Source of the DNA: Paulownia fortunei
Lineage: Eukaryota > Streptophyta > Magnoliopsida > Lamiales > Paulowniaceae
Reading direction: 5' to 3'
DNA length: 64,000 bases
Assembly (NCBI GenBank): GCA_019321725.1
Contig: CM033121.1
Location: forward strand, 8,556,001 to 8,620,000
A model generated the notes under the pieces. It was not told the DNA's origin. It worked only from the letters and a program-made list of their open reading frames with translations, and searched no databases. Shown piece by piece: positions 1-13,038 of this stretch. How positions within the stretch are numbered: position 1 is the stretch's first letter; every line of letters starts with the position of its first letter. The translations under genes were made by a program, and so were the position numbers.

Positions 1-755
1 AATTATGTAATGGTATTAAAGCATGTTGTATTAACTTAATTTTGTTGTTGGGCTTATCACATCAGAGCATTATTTTTCTAGCAACTAGACAACAACATAT
101 ATTTTACTTGCACCATTGAAGTGTTTCTGCTATTGTAAAAATGGCTAGTATTGGAGTTGACATGCCTCAGTTTTGTTGCATATAATATGAAGCTTATTTT
201 TCTGGCTTTAGCTATATAAGAATAGATAAACAACTTTGAGAAGTTCGAGATCATAAAGCATAATTGAGTGAAGCATTCACATTTTCATTCATGACATCCC
301 TTATCTTAACATAGGTTTGACAAAATAAAGCATGCATGTGCACAACCATAAACATAGAGATAAATAACTTGTGAGTTGATATGCAAAACAGAGAGTTATG
401 AAACACAACCATAAACATATTTAATAGTTTTGTATAATTAATTTCTACATAAGACACATGCTTCTAGTAAACTTCTTGTCACTTCTCATTTTTTAGCCTT
501 TTCATATTCAATCATTGAAAATTATTTTCATCATCACACCTTTCACATCATCAGGTAAACTAAAGAAGAGGTCTAGATCTTTGGTGTTATTGCATAAAAT
601 CTTAGAATCATAGATCTTATTTTCCACACCAAGGTTATTCATATGCCCCAAAGCCTAAAAAATATTCTTCCTAAACGTAGATGCACCGTGCTCGAATTTA
701 ATTCTCATGGAGATGTTACCTAGCCATGCATCAGTTTTATCACAAAATGATGTCA
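1..755. other. AT-rich flank, no gene seen
   Basis: No coding pattern, RNA gene or clear repeat is visible here. The stretch sits just past the 3' end of the decayed Myb/SANT-like reading frame and may be non-coding tail of the same PIF/Harbinger element, but no terminal inverted repeat was found. Confidence 0.4.
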
Positions 756-2837
756 TCAAATTAGGAAATGGTCGTCAACGTCATCATGATCCTTTCTCCT
801 TTTCTGAAGAATTATTTTTTCCACTAGTATTGCTATCACCACAATAGATAGACATTTAATCGGCCTCTTTATTTTTTTTTGAACTACAAGCCCATAATCA
901 CCCCCAGTGGATGTACCATTTTTCCTATTGTCCTTGTTCAAAAAAATTTTGAATTACATTGACTAACGCTTTAGTATTTTCTCTCGTTGCTTTGTCCTTG
1001 ACGAATATATCATACCAATCATTATAAAATCGCACGCCTTGTATCTCATGGTATACACATTGATGTTCATCTAAAATAGATACATCTAGGGCCCGTTTCC
1101 TAGCCTTGATTAGAAGAGATTTATCTATTTTCCAGCCTAATATTTTGTTTGCTTGAACACTATACACTAGCAGCCCTGCATATAATCAAGCTATCTTATG
1201 GATTACACATCTAGCCCAAGAGGTTTGATCTATTTACTATACACTAGCAGCCCTGCATGTAATCAAGCTATCTTATGGATTATACATCCAGCCCAAGAGG
1301 TTTGATCTATTTTCCAACATAAACTATCAACCTATGATAAATATGGAATAGACAATTTTGCCGCTTGTTGATAAATAAGGCATCAGAAGCCCTAATTTTC
1401 ATTTTATATCAAAATAGATACTATTATTGTAGTTTTTTCTCCATAGCTTCTCACATCCAAACACCGTTGGCAAAGAGAACCATGTTGTGATTTAGTTTTC
1501 AAGTTCATCTTATGGATAAAATCTCCTTGACAATTCTTCTATAGGTGGTTCAAGCAGCAGAATTGAAAATACTCGATACCCATTTGCATTTCCTTTCAAT
1601 ATTCATGGATTATTGCCACAGCAAGAAAGGAAAAAAAGATGCAGAAAAGAGCAAATCTCAGTAAGCAAAAGTCAAAAGTACTATTCAAAATCCGACTCTG
1701 GGATTGATCTTCATAAATGAGCACCACACATACCAAAACTAATAATGTTGTTTGGAAAAGCATCTCAAGCAGTGGACAAAATGTGCCTTCTCTAAATTGG
1801 TTATTTCTAGTCTGAAATTGATTTGAATTTGGCTTAGGGAGATTTCCAAGAGCTGTTTAATTTTATTTTTTTTCATTTAGTATGCCAACATTTATGTTCT
1901 TTTTGCCCTTGAATTTTAGAGGAAAAAAATAGAAAAAAAATAAGAAAATATTTTATTAATTTTTTTTGTGATATTATATATATTTTATATTTCTTCGAAC
2001 AATTCATATTATAAGTTCCTCATAAAAAGATTTTACATATTATGACCAAACTCTATAGAGAAATGAATTCGGTAGGTTGTGGTTCTTATTTATTATTTTT
2101 GGAACTAAAAGTTCATTTTTGGGGAAGAACATATAAGGTGAAAAATGAATTGGAAAAGGGTGTATATGATGGTGTAATTTTAACTAATTTGGAAGGGTGG
2201 AATTGAAAATGGTAATATTATCACTTCTTTAAATCCAAACTACCAAACATACAAGTTGATTGTGTTTTGTGATATTTGAACTTCTAACATGTGCAACCAA
2301 ATAATTTTTTGGATAGTATTGATACCACGTCCTAATAAACTTATCCATCAAAATATTATCCTATATAATCATTTCAAAGCAAGCAAACAGGGCCCCAAGA
2401 AATATTTTGTTATGAGCAAAAAGGTTTATGATACTTCAATGCATAAAACGTGAAATAATAAAATGTAAATTTACCTTCACATAGTTCTCCTACACTTGAT
2501 CATTGGGCACATTAATGGTATGAGAGGCATCATTCTACCAAAAAACACTCCTTAAAAGCATTATACTTAGAGAGTCGTAGTTTTTCTTCCACACAAAAAT
2601 TTTAAAATTTATGTGGGGATCCGTTTTTATAAGTATTCTTGTGAATGCTTGGACCATAGCTTGCTTAAGAACCTTAAGGTACCCTATCTTGAAGCCGTTA
2701 TCACATTCCCAACCTTTTGTCACAAGGTCTTTCAAAAGACACGCCAAAAATTGCTTCTCGTTTATTGTCTAAGATCTTATTGTTTTATCTAATTTTCGTC
2801 TAGAACTACATTTTTGTCTACTAGACGTTGGCTCCAT
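756..2837 (-). pseudogene. Myb/SANT-like accessory protein of a PIF/Harbinger transposon (broken)
   Basis: PIF/Harbinger elements usually encode a trihelix Myb/SANT-like DNA-binding protein that helps the transposase. Reading the minus strand, a possible start codon lies at 2837-2835. An in-frame stop follows, and then a well preserved block runs at about 2790-2480 with motifs such as LLKDLVTKGWECDNGF, INFKIFVWKKNYDSLS and NDASHTINV. This is the typical trihelix core. A downstream block at 1167-925 has FYNDWYDIFVKDKATREN, which matches the part following the trihelix in this family, and a basic tail ends near 756. The blocks are separated by ~1.3 kb that is either intron or insertion and that includes a 77-bp tandem duplication. 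Stops and frame changes mean no intact protein. The transposase remnant lies immediately upstream on the same strand, so the two were probably one element. The family assignment rests on remembered motif patterns, not on a search. Confidence 0.7.
1160..1313. repeat. 77-bp direct tandem duplication
   Basis: Two head-to-tail copies begin at 1160 and 1237, each starting ctatacactagcagccctgc and ending near gtttgatctattt. They differ at only a few positions, which are mostly transitions. The duplication lies between the two preserved blocks of the Myb/SANT-like pseudogene. Confidence 0.85.
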
Positions 2838-2959
2838 ATTTCCTATTAACAAATAATTTCTATTACACAATTAATATATAATATTTGCCACACAATTATG
2901 CAGAGGTAAATATTTTACATGACAAACAATGTTTGGTATCTAGGAACACTAATGACCTT

Positions 2960-4282
2960 CTTTCCATTCATTGCACATAGTTGTTGCCAGATTATCCCTC
3001 CAAATAGTCCAAACTTGAGATGACTCAACTTGTTCAATAATGCACCCTTTGAGCCATAGTCAATATCATTCACGTAATCAGGATGTTCAACATCTAAGTG
3101 GTCTATGATATTTTACTATAAATGAAATTATGGAGTAAGCAACATGGCTAATCAAAGCAACATTTTATTATTATGAAATAATAATTTAATTTTAGATCTT
3201 GATAGGATAAGGCGAATTACTCCTAAGTATGGCCTATTATGACTTCAATAAACCAAATTATCCTTCTATGACATTACATGCTTCAACTTGAAAAGTTCTT
3301 GGTAGTTTTGATATGCAGACGACCTATCATCCCATTCTTGTAAATGGTATCTAACAACTCTAATGGTGCTAGAAAATCATTGGCATTTGTGTACCCACTA
3401 TCACATAGGTAATACTTCCCTATAACATTGGTTGTATACATTATATCTATCTTAAATTTCAGGACAATTAAGGTAAGGCATTATGTGTTGTTTTATGCTT
3501 GTCCATAGTAGGGTTGATCACAAAATACCACTGGAGACTCTTAAGCTAATTAGTATAGTAATGACATCTCGCAAAATACTGCTATCAATAATAAAGCCCT
3601 CCTATCCAGATAATATGTACACCAACTTCATGTTTAGATCACAAAAGCCAAGGACATTAACTGAAATGCCCCATTTTCTGTTCCTATATTGGGCCTTTTC
3701 TATATGAGGCACTCTCACTTCAATGTAAGTGTCGTCTAATATACCTAGGCACTCCTATTAATAACAGACATCAACTCATCTAAATATTCTCATACTAATA
3801 TAATGGGAAAAATATACAAAATTATAATAGATTATTAACATTAGTAATTTACCTTAAACCATTTGCACCTTTCATTTGTGCAGTCTTGGACAGGCTTTTG
3901 GTTCACAAGAAGTATTGTATGTAGTTTTAAGTAATACATTAAGGACAACATTAAAGTGCTTACTTATTGTATATCTAGATCTTTTGAAATTATAGACAAT
4001 AGTTCGTATTTTTGTATGATGGGCCAAAACACTCAAGAAAATTGTCACTTGCTCACTAATTAGGACATGTCTTATATAAACAAGCCCACCTATGTATTCT
4101 AGGAGAAACACAACTAGGAAAACAAATTTCTAGTCACTTGAAGGTTGTCTATATAGGATACATCATTAATATTAATAATCTCATGCAAATGTTCAAGTTT
4201 GCGTGGTGCTCTGTTTACCAAACTATAAGCTTGCCTGACATGTTGCAAACAAGAATGTCGATGGACACGTGCTTGGTATGCA
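2960..4282 (-). pseudogene. PIF/Harbinger (HARBI1-like) DDE transposase, broken
   Basis: On the minus strand the remains run in the order expected for plant PIF/Harbinger transposases. The N-terminal block at about 4240-4115 has NRAPRKLEHLHEI and NDVSYIDNLQVTRN. The helical block at 4111-3890 has SEQVTIFLSVLAHH and SRYTISKHFNVVLN. A probable intron follows at ~3853-3757, with donor gtaaat and acceptor tattaatag. The DDE region then has ILDDTYIEVRVP and YRNRKWGISVNVLG, then KYYLCDSGYTNANDFLAP, and the C-terminal CCLLHNFI motif near 3160. The first catalytic Asp sits in the ILDDTYI motif and the second in the CDSGY motif. A frameshift precedes the intron, and stops interrupt the DDE part and the C-terminus. 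The N-terminus is cut at 4282 by a hAT-like insertion. It would have cut and integrated DNA at TWA target sites; it is now dead. Confidence 0.85.
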
Positions 4283-4721
4283 TAGGGGTGTTCATTCGAC
4301 AAAACTAAACTGAACTGGACCAAAATTTTGATTGGACAAAATCATAAATTGAACACCGTACTGAATTAATTGGTTTAGTTATTAGGTTAATCGATTTATA
4401 AAAATTAAAAAAATATATAAAAATTAAAAATAAGATTCTAAATGTATTTTTAATTAGTATTTTTTAGTTTAGGTGAGTAAAAAAAACAAATAAAATAGTA
4501 TAAAAATAAACAATAAGTATAAAAATGTTATATAAAAATTATATAAGTAAATAAAAATTATAATTTAATTTTCAGTTCGGTTTAGTTAACCAAAATCAAA
4601 AACCAAAACCGAAGAATTTGAAAAATAAAAAACTTAATTTCATGTTTGGTTTTGGTACAAACCAAAATTTTAATTTCGGTGCGGTTCGATCGGTTGACCA
4701 AATTGTGAGCAGGGGGAGGAG
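4283..4721. mobile_element. Non-autonomous hAT-like element with perfect 8-bp target duplication
   Basis: GGTATGCA occurs at 4275-4282 and again at 4722-4729, which is an 8-bp target site duplication of hAT type. Inside, the left end reads taggggtgttcattcg and the right end, reversed, reads tcctccccctgctcacaa, so the termini are imperfect inverted repeats. The interior is AT-rich, with several gttcggtt / aaccaaaaccg blocks near both ends as in hAT subterminal repeats, and it has no coding capacity. The element interrupts the N-terminal part of the PIF/Harbinger transposase, so it is the younger of the two. Confidence 0.75.
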
Positions 4722-4729
4722 GGTATGCA

Positions 4730-5390
4730 GGATAAAAGCCATTGAAAAAATTTAATATTTGACATGACTTCCTCAACTAAGAGAAATATATATTGTTTTG
4801 TATCTATATCCATCTAACAAGTCACTGTACTATAAAATGGTAAGAATGTATTAATCCAATCATAAAGTTACTAAATTAAAAACCTCAAGAAATCAGACTG
4901 CATATGGTACTACAAAGATAGTGAACCTTGTTCAAATGAATAATCTCACTTTAAATTAAGACAAATTATATATAGTGAAGCTTTGAAAGTTAACCAATTT
5001 ACTTTCTTAAATGCAATCAAACATTGCCAAGAAAGGAGATCAAAAAAGGAATAAGGCATTGCTACAAGATATGGTATCTATCTACACAACTACGCCTACT
5101 TTATGCAATTACAAGGTTAACAAGGGGTTCAAACTAGTGCCTACATGAAGGATTAGCAAGAACTAACAACACATATGTCTAAAATAAATTTATTGATTTA
5201 TGAGTTCAAAATATAATAAGTTAATATATAAAAAAAAATAGATGGGCATTGTAAAATATATAGCACACCCCAAATTTATCCTACAAAATAGTTCTCTATA
5301 GAAAATACAAGACATTATCAACAAAGTCCAAAAGCACATTTCAATTTATTAATTATTTAATTATTCAAAGTTTTGCCACTTTAGATGGTC
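4730..5390. other. AT-rich spacer between PIF and gypsy elements
   Basis: Apart from the first few tens of bases, which may still belong to the PIF transposase 5' region, I see no gene, RNA or repeat with clear borders. Confidence 0.4.
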
Positions 5391-7806
5391 TAAGAAGTTT
5401 CACAACTCCTCCGAAACCACTTCATCAACTTCTGCAAATACAAAGTAAGCAATGAGATTATGGGAGTGCAACAACTAGGTTTCTGAAATTAATTGTTATA
5501 CTTTTTTTTTATGTTCAATTGAAAGAGATTTACCAGAATGATAGGGATCCTTCTTACTGCAGCGAAATCGAGGATTTAGGTTGATATATGCACTCTACTC
5601 TAATTACATTTTATTTGAAGGGCATTCTGGTTAGATTATTTTGATTTTTAGGTGCAAAAATGTAATATTTCTTTTATTTACTCCTGGCCCATGTTTTGGG
5701 ACTGCACAATCTTAGGGTGGGTTGATGATAAGTTGTATTAATGAATCGAGTCTCACATCAGTCATGGGCTGAAGTCCAACATACCAATTATTTGATGTGG
5801 CTTGATCCAATTATCTATCAAGGCCTATTAAGAAAACAAGCAGCTCGAAATAAACTATGTCGCAATTGCTACGACTCATTAATTTTTACTGAATCATGAT
5901 ATACTAGTGCACCCAATGTAATGAAATATTTAGTAATTTTAATCATAAAAGTAAATATATGTGCCAAGATGTGGAATATTAGAATATTATTGCACACATA
6001 TTATATTTATATTTAATAAGTGCGTATTTTGATATATTTTTATATCAAATCATTTATACTTTCCTTAATTTATTCTTATTAATATTATAGTTTTATTAAT
6101 ATTTTGTGTTAGAGAATCAATAAACAAAAAGAGATCAAAAAGAGTCAAAATAAAACTAAAGAAAACACATTTCGTGAGCAAGTTGGGAGATAATATTTCA
6201 TTGGATCAAAAAAGTATCATAATTAGAATAAAAGGACCATTTTTTTTGCCTAATTCTATCATGTTTAGATCAAAATATATGCAAAAAATCACTTGAACTT
6301 TGCAAGTGATTGTTGGGGCTTGCATTAAATTCAAAATAAGCATGTTTCCAAACTTATGCAGTTTTTGTATTTTAGGCATAATTCTTTGCTCAAAAGCCCT
6401 ATAGACTTAATTCTTACTTCATTTGAAAGATAAGAGATAGAACTACAACTTTTTTATTGAAAGTTTAGCCTAATTAGCTTTGATTATAGTAGAAGATTCA
6501 TCTCAGTGTGTGCATTAGAAATGATCTATATATGTTGACACATCTTCTTAAATCAATCATAACTTTCTCCCTAATAGTTGGAATTAGGTGATTCAAATTT
6601 TATAATCAAGCTAACAAACAAATCTACAATGTTCTTGTTGATCACTTTTCTAAATTCAACTGATTTCATAGATAACAATATATGAAAAAATTTAGATCTG
6701 AAAATAACATATGAATTTAAAACGCATTTGAAGTTAATTTGAAGTGCATTTGGAGTGAATTTGAATATGCCAATTCAGGCACTCTTCTACTATAAATAGG
6801 AGCTCTTTGATGGCATTCAAGACACACTAAAACCGTTGGAGGTGGAAATAAAATTTTATTAGTGTCTTTCTTTAGGCTAAATTTTCTAATAGTAATGTAA
6901 ACTTTCTAATAGAAATAGAAATGTATTCTCTGGTTTCTCTTCTATTTTTAGTCTTTTCTACTTTCACTATGTCTTTTTAAATTTCATTTAAGCTAAGGAG
7001 AAAGGGTTAAATTGTTGATGGAGGAAGAAAAGAGGTTATAAAAGTGCATAATATTCAAGTGTGTTGTTTTATTGTTTTAATTTTTGATTGAAACCCTTCT
7101 TGTTTAGTAGTGATTCTTGATTTATGTATCACTAATGTCACAACAAATACTTGGGCTCATTTACCTTATTGTACAATTGTTCCCTGTCGAATGCTAATGT
7201 GAAATCTTGATTTGTTGTACACAAAGGTGTGCAAAATACTTGCTCCTATAAATAAGTATTGGCGTTAAAACTTTTCTTATTTTGTGGTGATTCTTGATTT
7301 ATGTATCTCCAATGACACAACAAATATTTGGGTTCATTTAGCTTATTGTACAGTTTTACCCCACCAACTGCTAATGTGAAATCTTGATTTGTTGTTGATA
7401 AAGTTGTGCATAAATACTTGATCCCATAAACAAGTATTGGTGTTAAGAGACAATTTGCAAACAATATGACAATATCACGATTACCTTAATACATGAGTTA
7501 TTTGATAACATCTTCCAATTGGAACCTTCATTATGTATGAATTCTAATTGTGGCATTTAAAAGAGGTAAAAAGAATAAATAATCATTCCTCTATCAAAAC
7601 TCAAGTGCGGATCCCTAATCCCCAGTGCTTTTATTACTTTGATTAATATAAGTTTTTCTTTATATTCTAAACCACATAAAGCCTACCTTTTAAGAAATAT
7701 AATCCTAAAAACTTCAAACAACTTTCTTGTGGATCGACCTCAAACTCCTGAAAAATTTATTACATGACACAACCTGTACTTGGGTTTGCAACCTTAAAGT
7801 TGTAGC
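5391..7806 (+). repeat. 5' LTR of the Athila-like element
   Basis: The start is set by loss of homology to the second LTR: taagaagtttcacaac here versus tgagaagtttcacaac at 15545, the latter keeping the canonical TG. The end is placed at ...tgtagca, a few bases before the primer binding site. A TATA-like ctataaatagg at ~6790 is conserved in the other LTR (ctataaataga, ~16945) and probably marks the U3/R boundary. The last ~0.8 kb, which includes a ~177-bp tandem duplication, has no counterpart in the truncated 3' LTR. Confidence 0.8.
7091..7445. repeat. ~177-bp tandem duplication inside the 5' LTR
   Basis: Copies at about 7091-7266 and 7267-7445 share blocks such as gtgattcttgatttatgtat, caacaaatacttgg / caacaaatatttgg, gctaatgtgaaatcttgatt and aagtattgg. 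They are clearly diverged, so this is an old duplication in the U5 part. Confidence 0.75.
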
Positions 7807-7813
7807 AAGTTTT

Positions 7814-7831
7814 TAGCGTTGTTACCGAGGA
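7814..7831 (+). other. Primer binding site, tRNA-Asp type (decayed)
   Basis: The bases tagcgttgttaccgagga correspond to the tggcgccgttgccgggga primer binding site typical of Athila/Tat-group elements, which is complementary to the tRNA-Asp 3' end. The differences seen are all transitions (C to T or G to A), as expected for methylated, decaying transposon DNA. Confidence 0.75.
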
Positions 7832-7980
7832 AGACAAGGTAATTATTCAGGTTTGTAAATATTTTTAGTTTATAAATATTGTGTGATTATATGTTCATAT
7901 GGTATTGTAGTCTTAATTCTCGTCGTTTAGTAAGAAATAATTCTCAAATTTTGTTTGAGTCACCTCCACACATTTTCACC

Positions 7981-9371
7981 ATGGCTAAAAATGAAAGTGT
8001 TCAGGATGAAAATGAGAATCAACAGGTACGTAGAATGCGTTATTACTTACAACCTTCTCAAAATTTTTCTCATTCTACTTTTGATTCGAGTTAGGTATGA
8101 TCCTTTTACTTTCAAATTTCCATGGTTTAGATTCTGAAAGCCCTTACTTACATCTGAAAAAATTTAATGAAGTATGTGACACTTTTTGAAAATCAAACTT
8201 GTACAAATGAGATTGTTAAGCTCAAATTATTTTCTTTTTCTTTAAAAGATAAATAAAAAACTTGGCTTAACTCTTTAAATGCAAGCTAAATTTTTGAAAA
8301 AGTTCTTTACAACTCATAAAACTAATGCTTTGAAAATACAAATCTAAAACTTTTCTCAAAATTCTAATAAAAATTTCTTTCAATGTTGGAAAATATTTAA
8401 AGATTTGTTAAATTCATGCCACGTCATAGTTTTGAAAAATGATGCTTAATTAATTTCTTTTATGAAGGTTTAACTCCTAAAATAAAATAATATGATGAGT
8501 TTATTGATAAAGAACCTAATGAAACCCTAAAATATCTAGACCATTTAGTAGAAAACTCTCAATCATGACATAGTATTAATTCTTCCAAAAATTTTATTAG
8601 GTGTAATCTTGCTAATAGTAATAAAAAAAATTACCTTAGTCAAAAACATGATCTAAATACTAGGATTGCTAGTTTAACAAGAAAAGTTCAGGCCATGGAA
8701 CTTAAAAAAGTAAAGAAAATCAAATATGTACAAAATGAATAAGTTTATAGCATTTGTGAATTTGTTGGACACTCCACCAATGAATGCTCAAATTTTCCAA
8801 CACAAACAAATATCATGAACACATTCAAAAAGCTTTTTCATTCTCCATATTTTGCAACTTACAATCTATAATGGAGAAATCATCCCAATTTTAGTTGACA
8901 AGATAAGAACTGTGTCCAACCACTAGATTCACAAAAGCCACCAAACTTTTCTTCTTATCCAACTCCACATATAAAATCCCTTGAGCAGACTTTGAAGGAA
9001 TTTATGCATGGACAAACAAACATCAATAACTAAACTTCACAAGTCATCAGTGAGATCAAACACACACTTTCAGTACTGATAGTTTCTTTGCATACTCATG
9101 AAAAAGGTAAATTTTTTGCTCAACCTCAACCTAATCCTTCCACTTGGTGTTATACTTATTCTTCAGGTGAAAATTCAATAAAGAAGACTAATTCAATCAC
9201 AACTCTTTGGAATGAAAAAGTTGTTGACAAGACTATTCATTTCAAGGAGAAAGTTTCTAATTCACCTTCAGAAATGAATAATGGAATTAGTCTTGACGAT
9301 GAAGGTAAGTTTAATGTAGGTGAGTTTAAAATGACCTTTAGCTCATTTTCCTCTAGATTGCAACCGAATTA
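7981..9371 (+). pseudogene. gag of the Athila-like element (broken)
   Basis: Gag forms the particle that packages element RNA. A start codon at 7981 opens a short frame (MAKNESVQDENENQQ) that ends at 8094. The conserved core resumes in another frame near 8120 with NFHGLDSESPYLHLKKF. Further fragments follow, among them an EGLTPK-like part near 8470. A single CCHC-type zinc knuckle near 8755-8790 reads CEFVGHSTNEC, so its second cysteine is replaced by valine. The last open part (9088-9371) is a proline- and charge-rich linker. Many stops and frame changes; no product is expected. Confidence 0.7.
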
Positions 9372-9604
9372 AAAGTTGAACTCAATGCTGAAATTTTTGA
9401 AGTTTTTAAACAAGTTAAGATTAATATTCCATTGTTAGATGCAATCAAGCAAGTTCCACCTTATGCCAATTTTTTTAAAGATTTGTGTACAATCAAAAGA
9501 AAACATCATGTACAAAAAAAGACATTTTTAACTGAAAATGTTAGTTCAATCATTCAACAATTCACTATACCCAAGTACAAAGATCCAAATTGTCCAACCA
9601 TTTC

Positions 9605-12600
9605 ATAGAAAATGCTAAATAGAGTGCGCTTTGCTTTATCTTGGTACCAGTGCAAATCTTCAACCTTTCTCAGTTTATAAACAATTAGGTTTGAGAGAAC
9701 TTAAAATAACTTTTGTTGTACTCCAACTAGCTGACCATTCAATTAAAGTTGCAAAAGGAGCAGTAGAAGATGTGTTGGTACAAATTGATAAGTTTTACTT
9801 TTTAGTGGATTTTATTGTTTTGGAAATAGAGCCTATTGCACATGTGATACACAGATTCCTATCATTTTAGATCGTCTTTTTCTTACAATTTCAAATGCTC
9901 TGATTAATTGTAGAAATGGTATTTTGAAGTTATCTTTTAGAAATATAACTTTGAAACTAAATGTGTTTAATGTTTATAAGCAACCTGCAAAAGATGTCAA
10001 AATACAAGAAGTGGATTCAATTGAGGAATTTGTTCACAAATATTTTACTTTCACTAATTCATTTGATTCTTTGGAAACTTGTTTTAAAAGTGAAAGTATT
10101 TGTAAAAAGACACTCTAATACTCTCTCTGAATTTTTGCAGGTACATAAAAAATACTTATGGAAGCCAAGGTTTGAAAAAATTTCATCATTAACAGTATAA
10201 TCCGTTCCATCAAGTATTAAATCTCTCATGATTGATTTGAAACCTTTGTATTTGATTTGAAATACTCTTATTTGGGTGAGAATAAGACTTTTTCCAGTAA
10301 CAATTTCTTCTAAACTTTATGCATCCCAATAAGGTAAGTTGATCGAAACTCTGAAATTGCATAAGAATGCTTTAGGATGGACCATTGCTGATATTAAAGA
10401 TATTAATCCTTTAATTTGCACACATAATATCTCTCTAGAGGAAAATGCTAAACCTTCTAGAGAAATGCAATGAAGGCTAAATCCTAATATGAAACACATA
10501 GTAAGAAATAAAGTCATTAAACTCTTAGATAATGGAATAATTTATCCTATTTTTCACAATAAATGGGTAAGTCCTACTCGAGTTGTACCAAAGAAATCTG
10601 GAGTTACTGTAGTCAAGAATGAGAATGATAAATTAATTCCAACTAAGACTGTTACTGGTTGTCGAATGTACATTAACTATAGTAAACTCAACTCAATTAC
10701 TAAAAAATATCATTTTTCATTACCTTTCATGTATCAAATCTCAAAAAAAGTTGCGAGACATTAATTTTACTACTTCTTAGATGGATATTTTGGGTATAAC
10801 CAAATTGCAATTACATTTGAAGTCAAGAGAAAACTATTTTTACATGTACTTTTGGTACTTTTGTATATCAAACGATGCCTTTTGGAACATGTAATGCACC
10901 AGCTACATTCCAACGATGCATGCTTAGTATTTCTTTAGTAACATGGTAGAACATTTTCTTGAAGTCTTCATGGATGATTTTTCTATTTTTGGTAATTCAT
11001 TTGATGATGGCTTATCTAATTTAGAAAAGGTTTTGATCAGTTGTAAAGAAAATAATAAACTGGTATTGCTCTTGGACATATTATTTCATCAAAAGATATT
11101 GAAGTAGACAAATCTAAAATTGATTTAATTGTCAATTTGCAAATACCAAAGTTTATGAAGAAGGTAAGATCATTTTTAGGACATGCTGGTTTTTATAAAA
11201 GATTTATCAAAAAATTTAATATAATATCTAAACCTTTGTGTAATCTTCTAACAAAAAATACTATTTTTGAATGGACTGAAAATTATGAAAATAATTTTGT
11301 TAAGTTTAAAAATATGCTTTCATCTGCTCTAATCATGCAACCTCCAGATTGGACTTTACATTTTGAAATAATGTGTGATACCAGTGACTATGCTGTTAGA
11401 GTATCTTAGGACAAAGAAAAGATAATAAACCATATGTTATTTACTATACAAATAAAACTTTGAATAGTGCTCGATTGAATTATTCAACAACTGAAAAAGA
11501 ATTACTTGTTGTAGTTTTTTGCATTGAATAAATTTAGATCTTATCTTGTTGGCTCACTAGTTATTGTTTTCAGTGATTATACAGCTTTAAAATATCTTTT
11601 TGTCAAAAAAAGATGCCAAATCTAGACGAATTTGCTGGATTCTCTTACTTCAGGAATTCAACATTATGATTCGAGATAAAAAATAAGTAGTGAATCTAGT
11701 GGCTGATAATTTGTCGAAACTCATATGTGATGACTAATTTCAAATCACACCAATTAATGACATTTTCCTTGATGAACAACTATTTAATATTTTTATTTTA
11801 CCTTGGTTTGCTGACATTGTTAATTTTTTTGTAATAGGAAATATGCCACTGTATTGGAATTCCCAAGATAAAAAGAAGTTTTTGATCAAGGTGAAAAACT
11901 TTTATTGTGATGATTCATACACATTCAAATATTATCCTAATAAAATCTTTTGGAGATGTGTTCCTAACAATGAGAAAGATAATATTCTTGAGTTTTTTTT
12001 CTTTCAGGAGCATGTGGTGGTCATTGCAAAGATCTTGTAATGTGGATTTTATTGGTCAAATATTTTTAAAGGCACTTACACATTTTGCAAAAGTTGTGAA
12101 AATTGTAAAAAGTTAGGATCTATTTCAAAGCAAAACATGATGCCCCTACACCCCATCCGAGTTATTGAAATCTTTGACTGTTGGGTATTGACTTCATGGA
12201 ACCATTTCCATTATCATTTGGTTTTATTTAGATATTGGTCGCCATAGATTATGTTTCAAAATGGATCAAGGTAATTTCCTGTTGAAACAATGATCACAAA
12301 ATAGTAATAAATTTTTTGAAAGAAAATATTTCAAGTCGATTTGGAATTTCTCGATCCATTATCAGTGATTGGGGAAATAATTTTTGTAACAAAGTTTTTG
12401 GAAGTTTAATGAGGAAATATAGAATGATATATAAAGGTGAAACCCCCTATCACCCTCAGATAAATGGACAAGTTGAACTTGCAAATAGGGAGATAATGAA
12501 TTTTGGAAATGACAGTTAACTCAAATTATAAAGATTGGTTTCTTAGACTTACTTATACACTTTGGGCATATAAAATTGTTTTTAAAACAACATTATGCAT

Positions 12601-13038
12601 GTCTCCTTATAGGATAGTTTATGGAAAATCTTGTCATTATCTCTTGAACTTGAATATAAAGCTTATTAGGCAATCAAAATGTTTAACTTTAACCTTGATG
12701 AAGCTTCAAAATTACACAAATTGCAAATGAATAAACTTCAAGAATTGAGAAATAATGCATATAAAAATTCTAAAACTCGTAAAGCAAGAATCAAAAAAAT
12801 TCATGATAATAAAATTTCAAGAAAAATATTAAAGTTGGTCAAAAGATTTTACTTTTATAATTCTCGATTGCATTTATATCCTAGAAAATTGAGATCAAGG
12901 TGGAATGATCATTTTGTTGTAAAAGAAGTATATCCTTATGGTGCAATTGATATTAAGAATCCTAGAAATGGTAATGTATTCAAAGTAAATGGACAAATAC
13001 TTAAACTGTTTTTAGAGAATCAATTTTCACAAGAGTAG
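9605..13038 (+). pseudogene. pol of the Athila-like element: protease, RT, RNase H, integrase (broken)
   Basis: The order is protease, reverse transcriptase, RNase H, integrase, which is the Ty3/gypsy order. The protease block at 9631-9870 has LGTSANLQPFSVYKQLG and LQLADHSIKVAKG. The position of the catalytic Asp (family pattern DLGAS) is Tyr here, so the enzyme is dead. The RT block at ~10330-11100 has GWTIADIKDI, KLLDNGIIYP and VVPKKSGVTVVKNE, and the FMDD active-site motif is still readable near 10970. The RNase H remnant lies at ~11330-11720. Integrase parts at 12316-12519 and 12503-12730 keep the second Asp (IISDWGNNF) and the Glu of the GQVELANRE motif. A C-terminal block at 12679-13038 has LYPRKLRSRWNDHF and NGNVFKVNGQ. 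Several frameshifts and stops separate these pieces. Confidence 0.85.
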
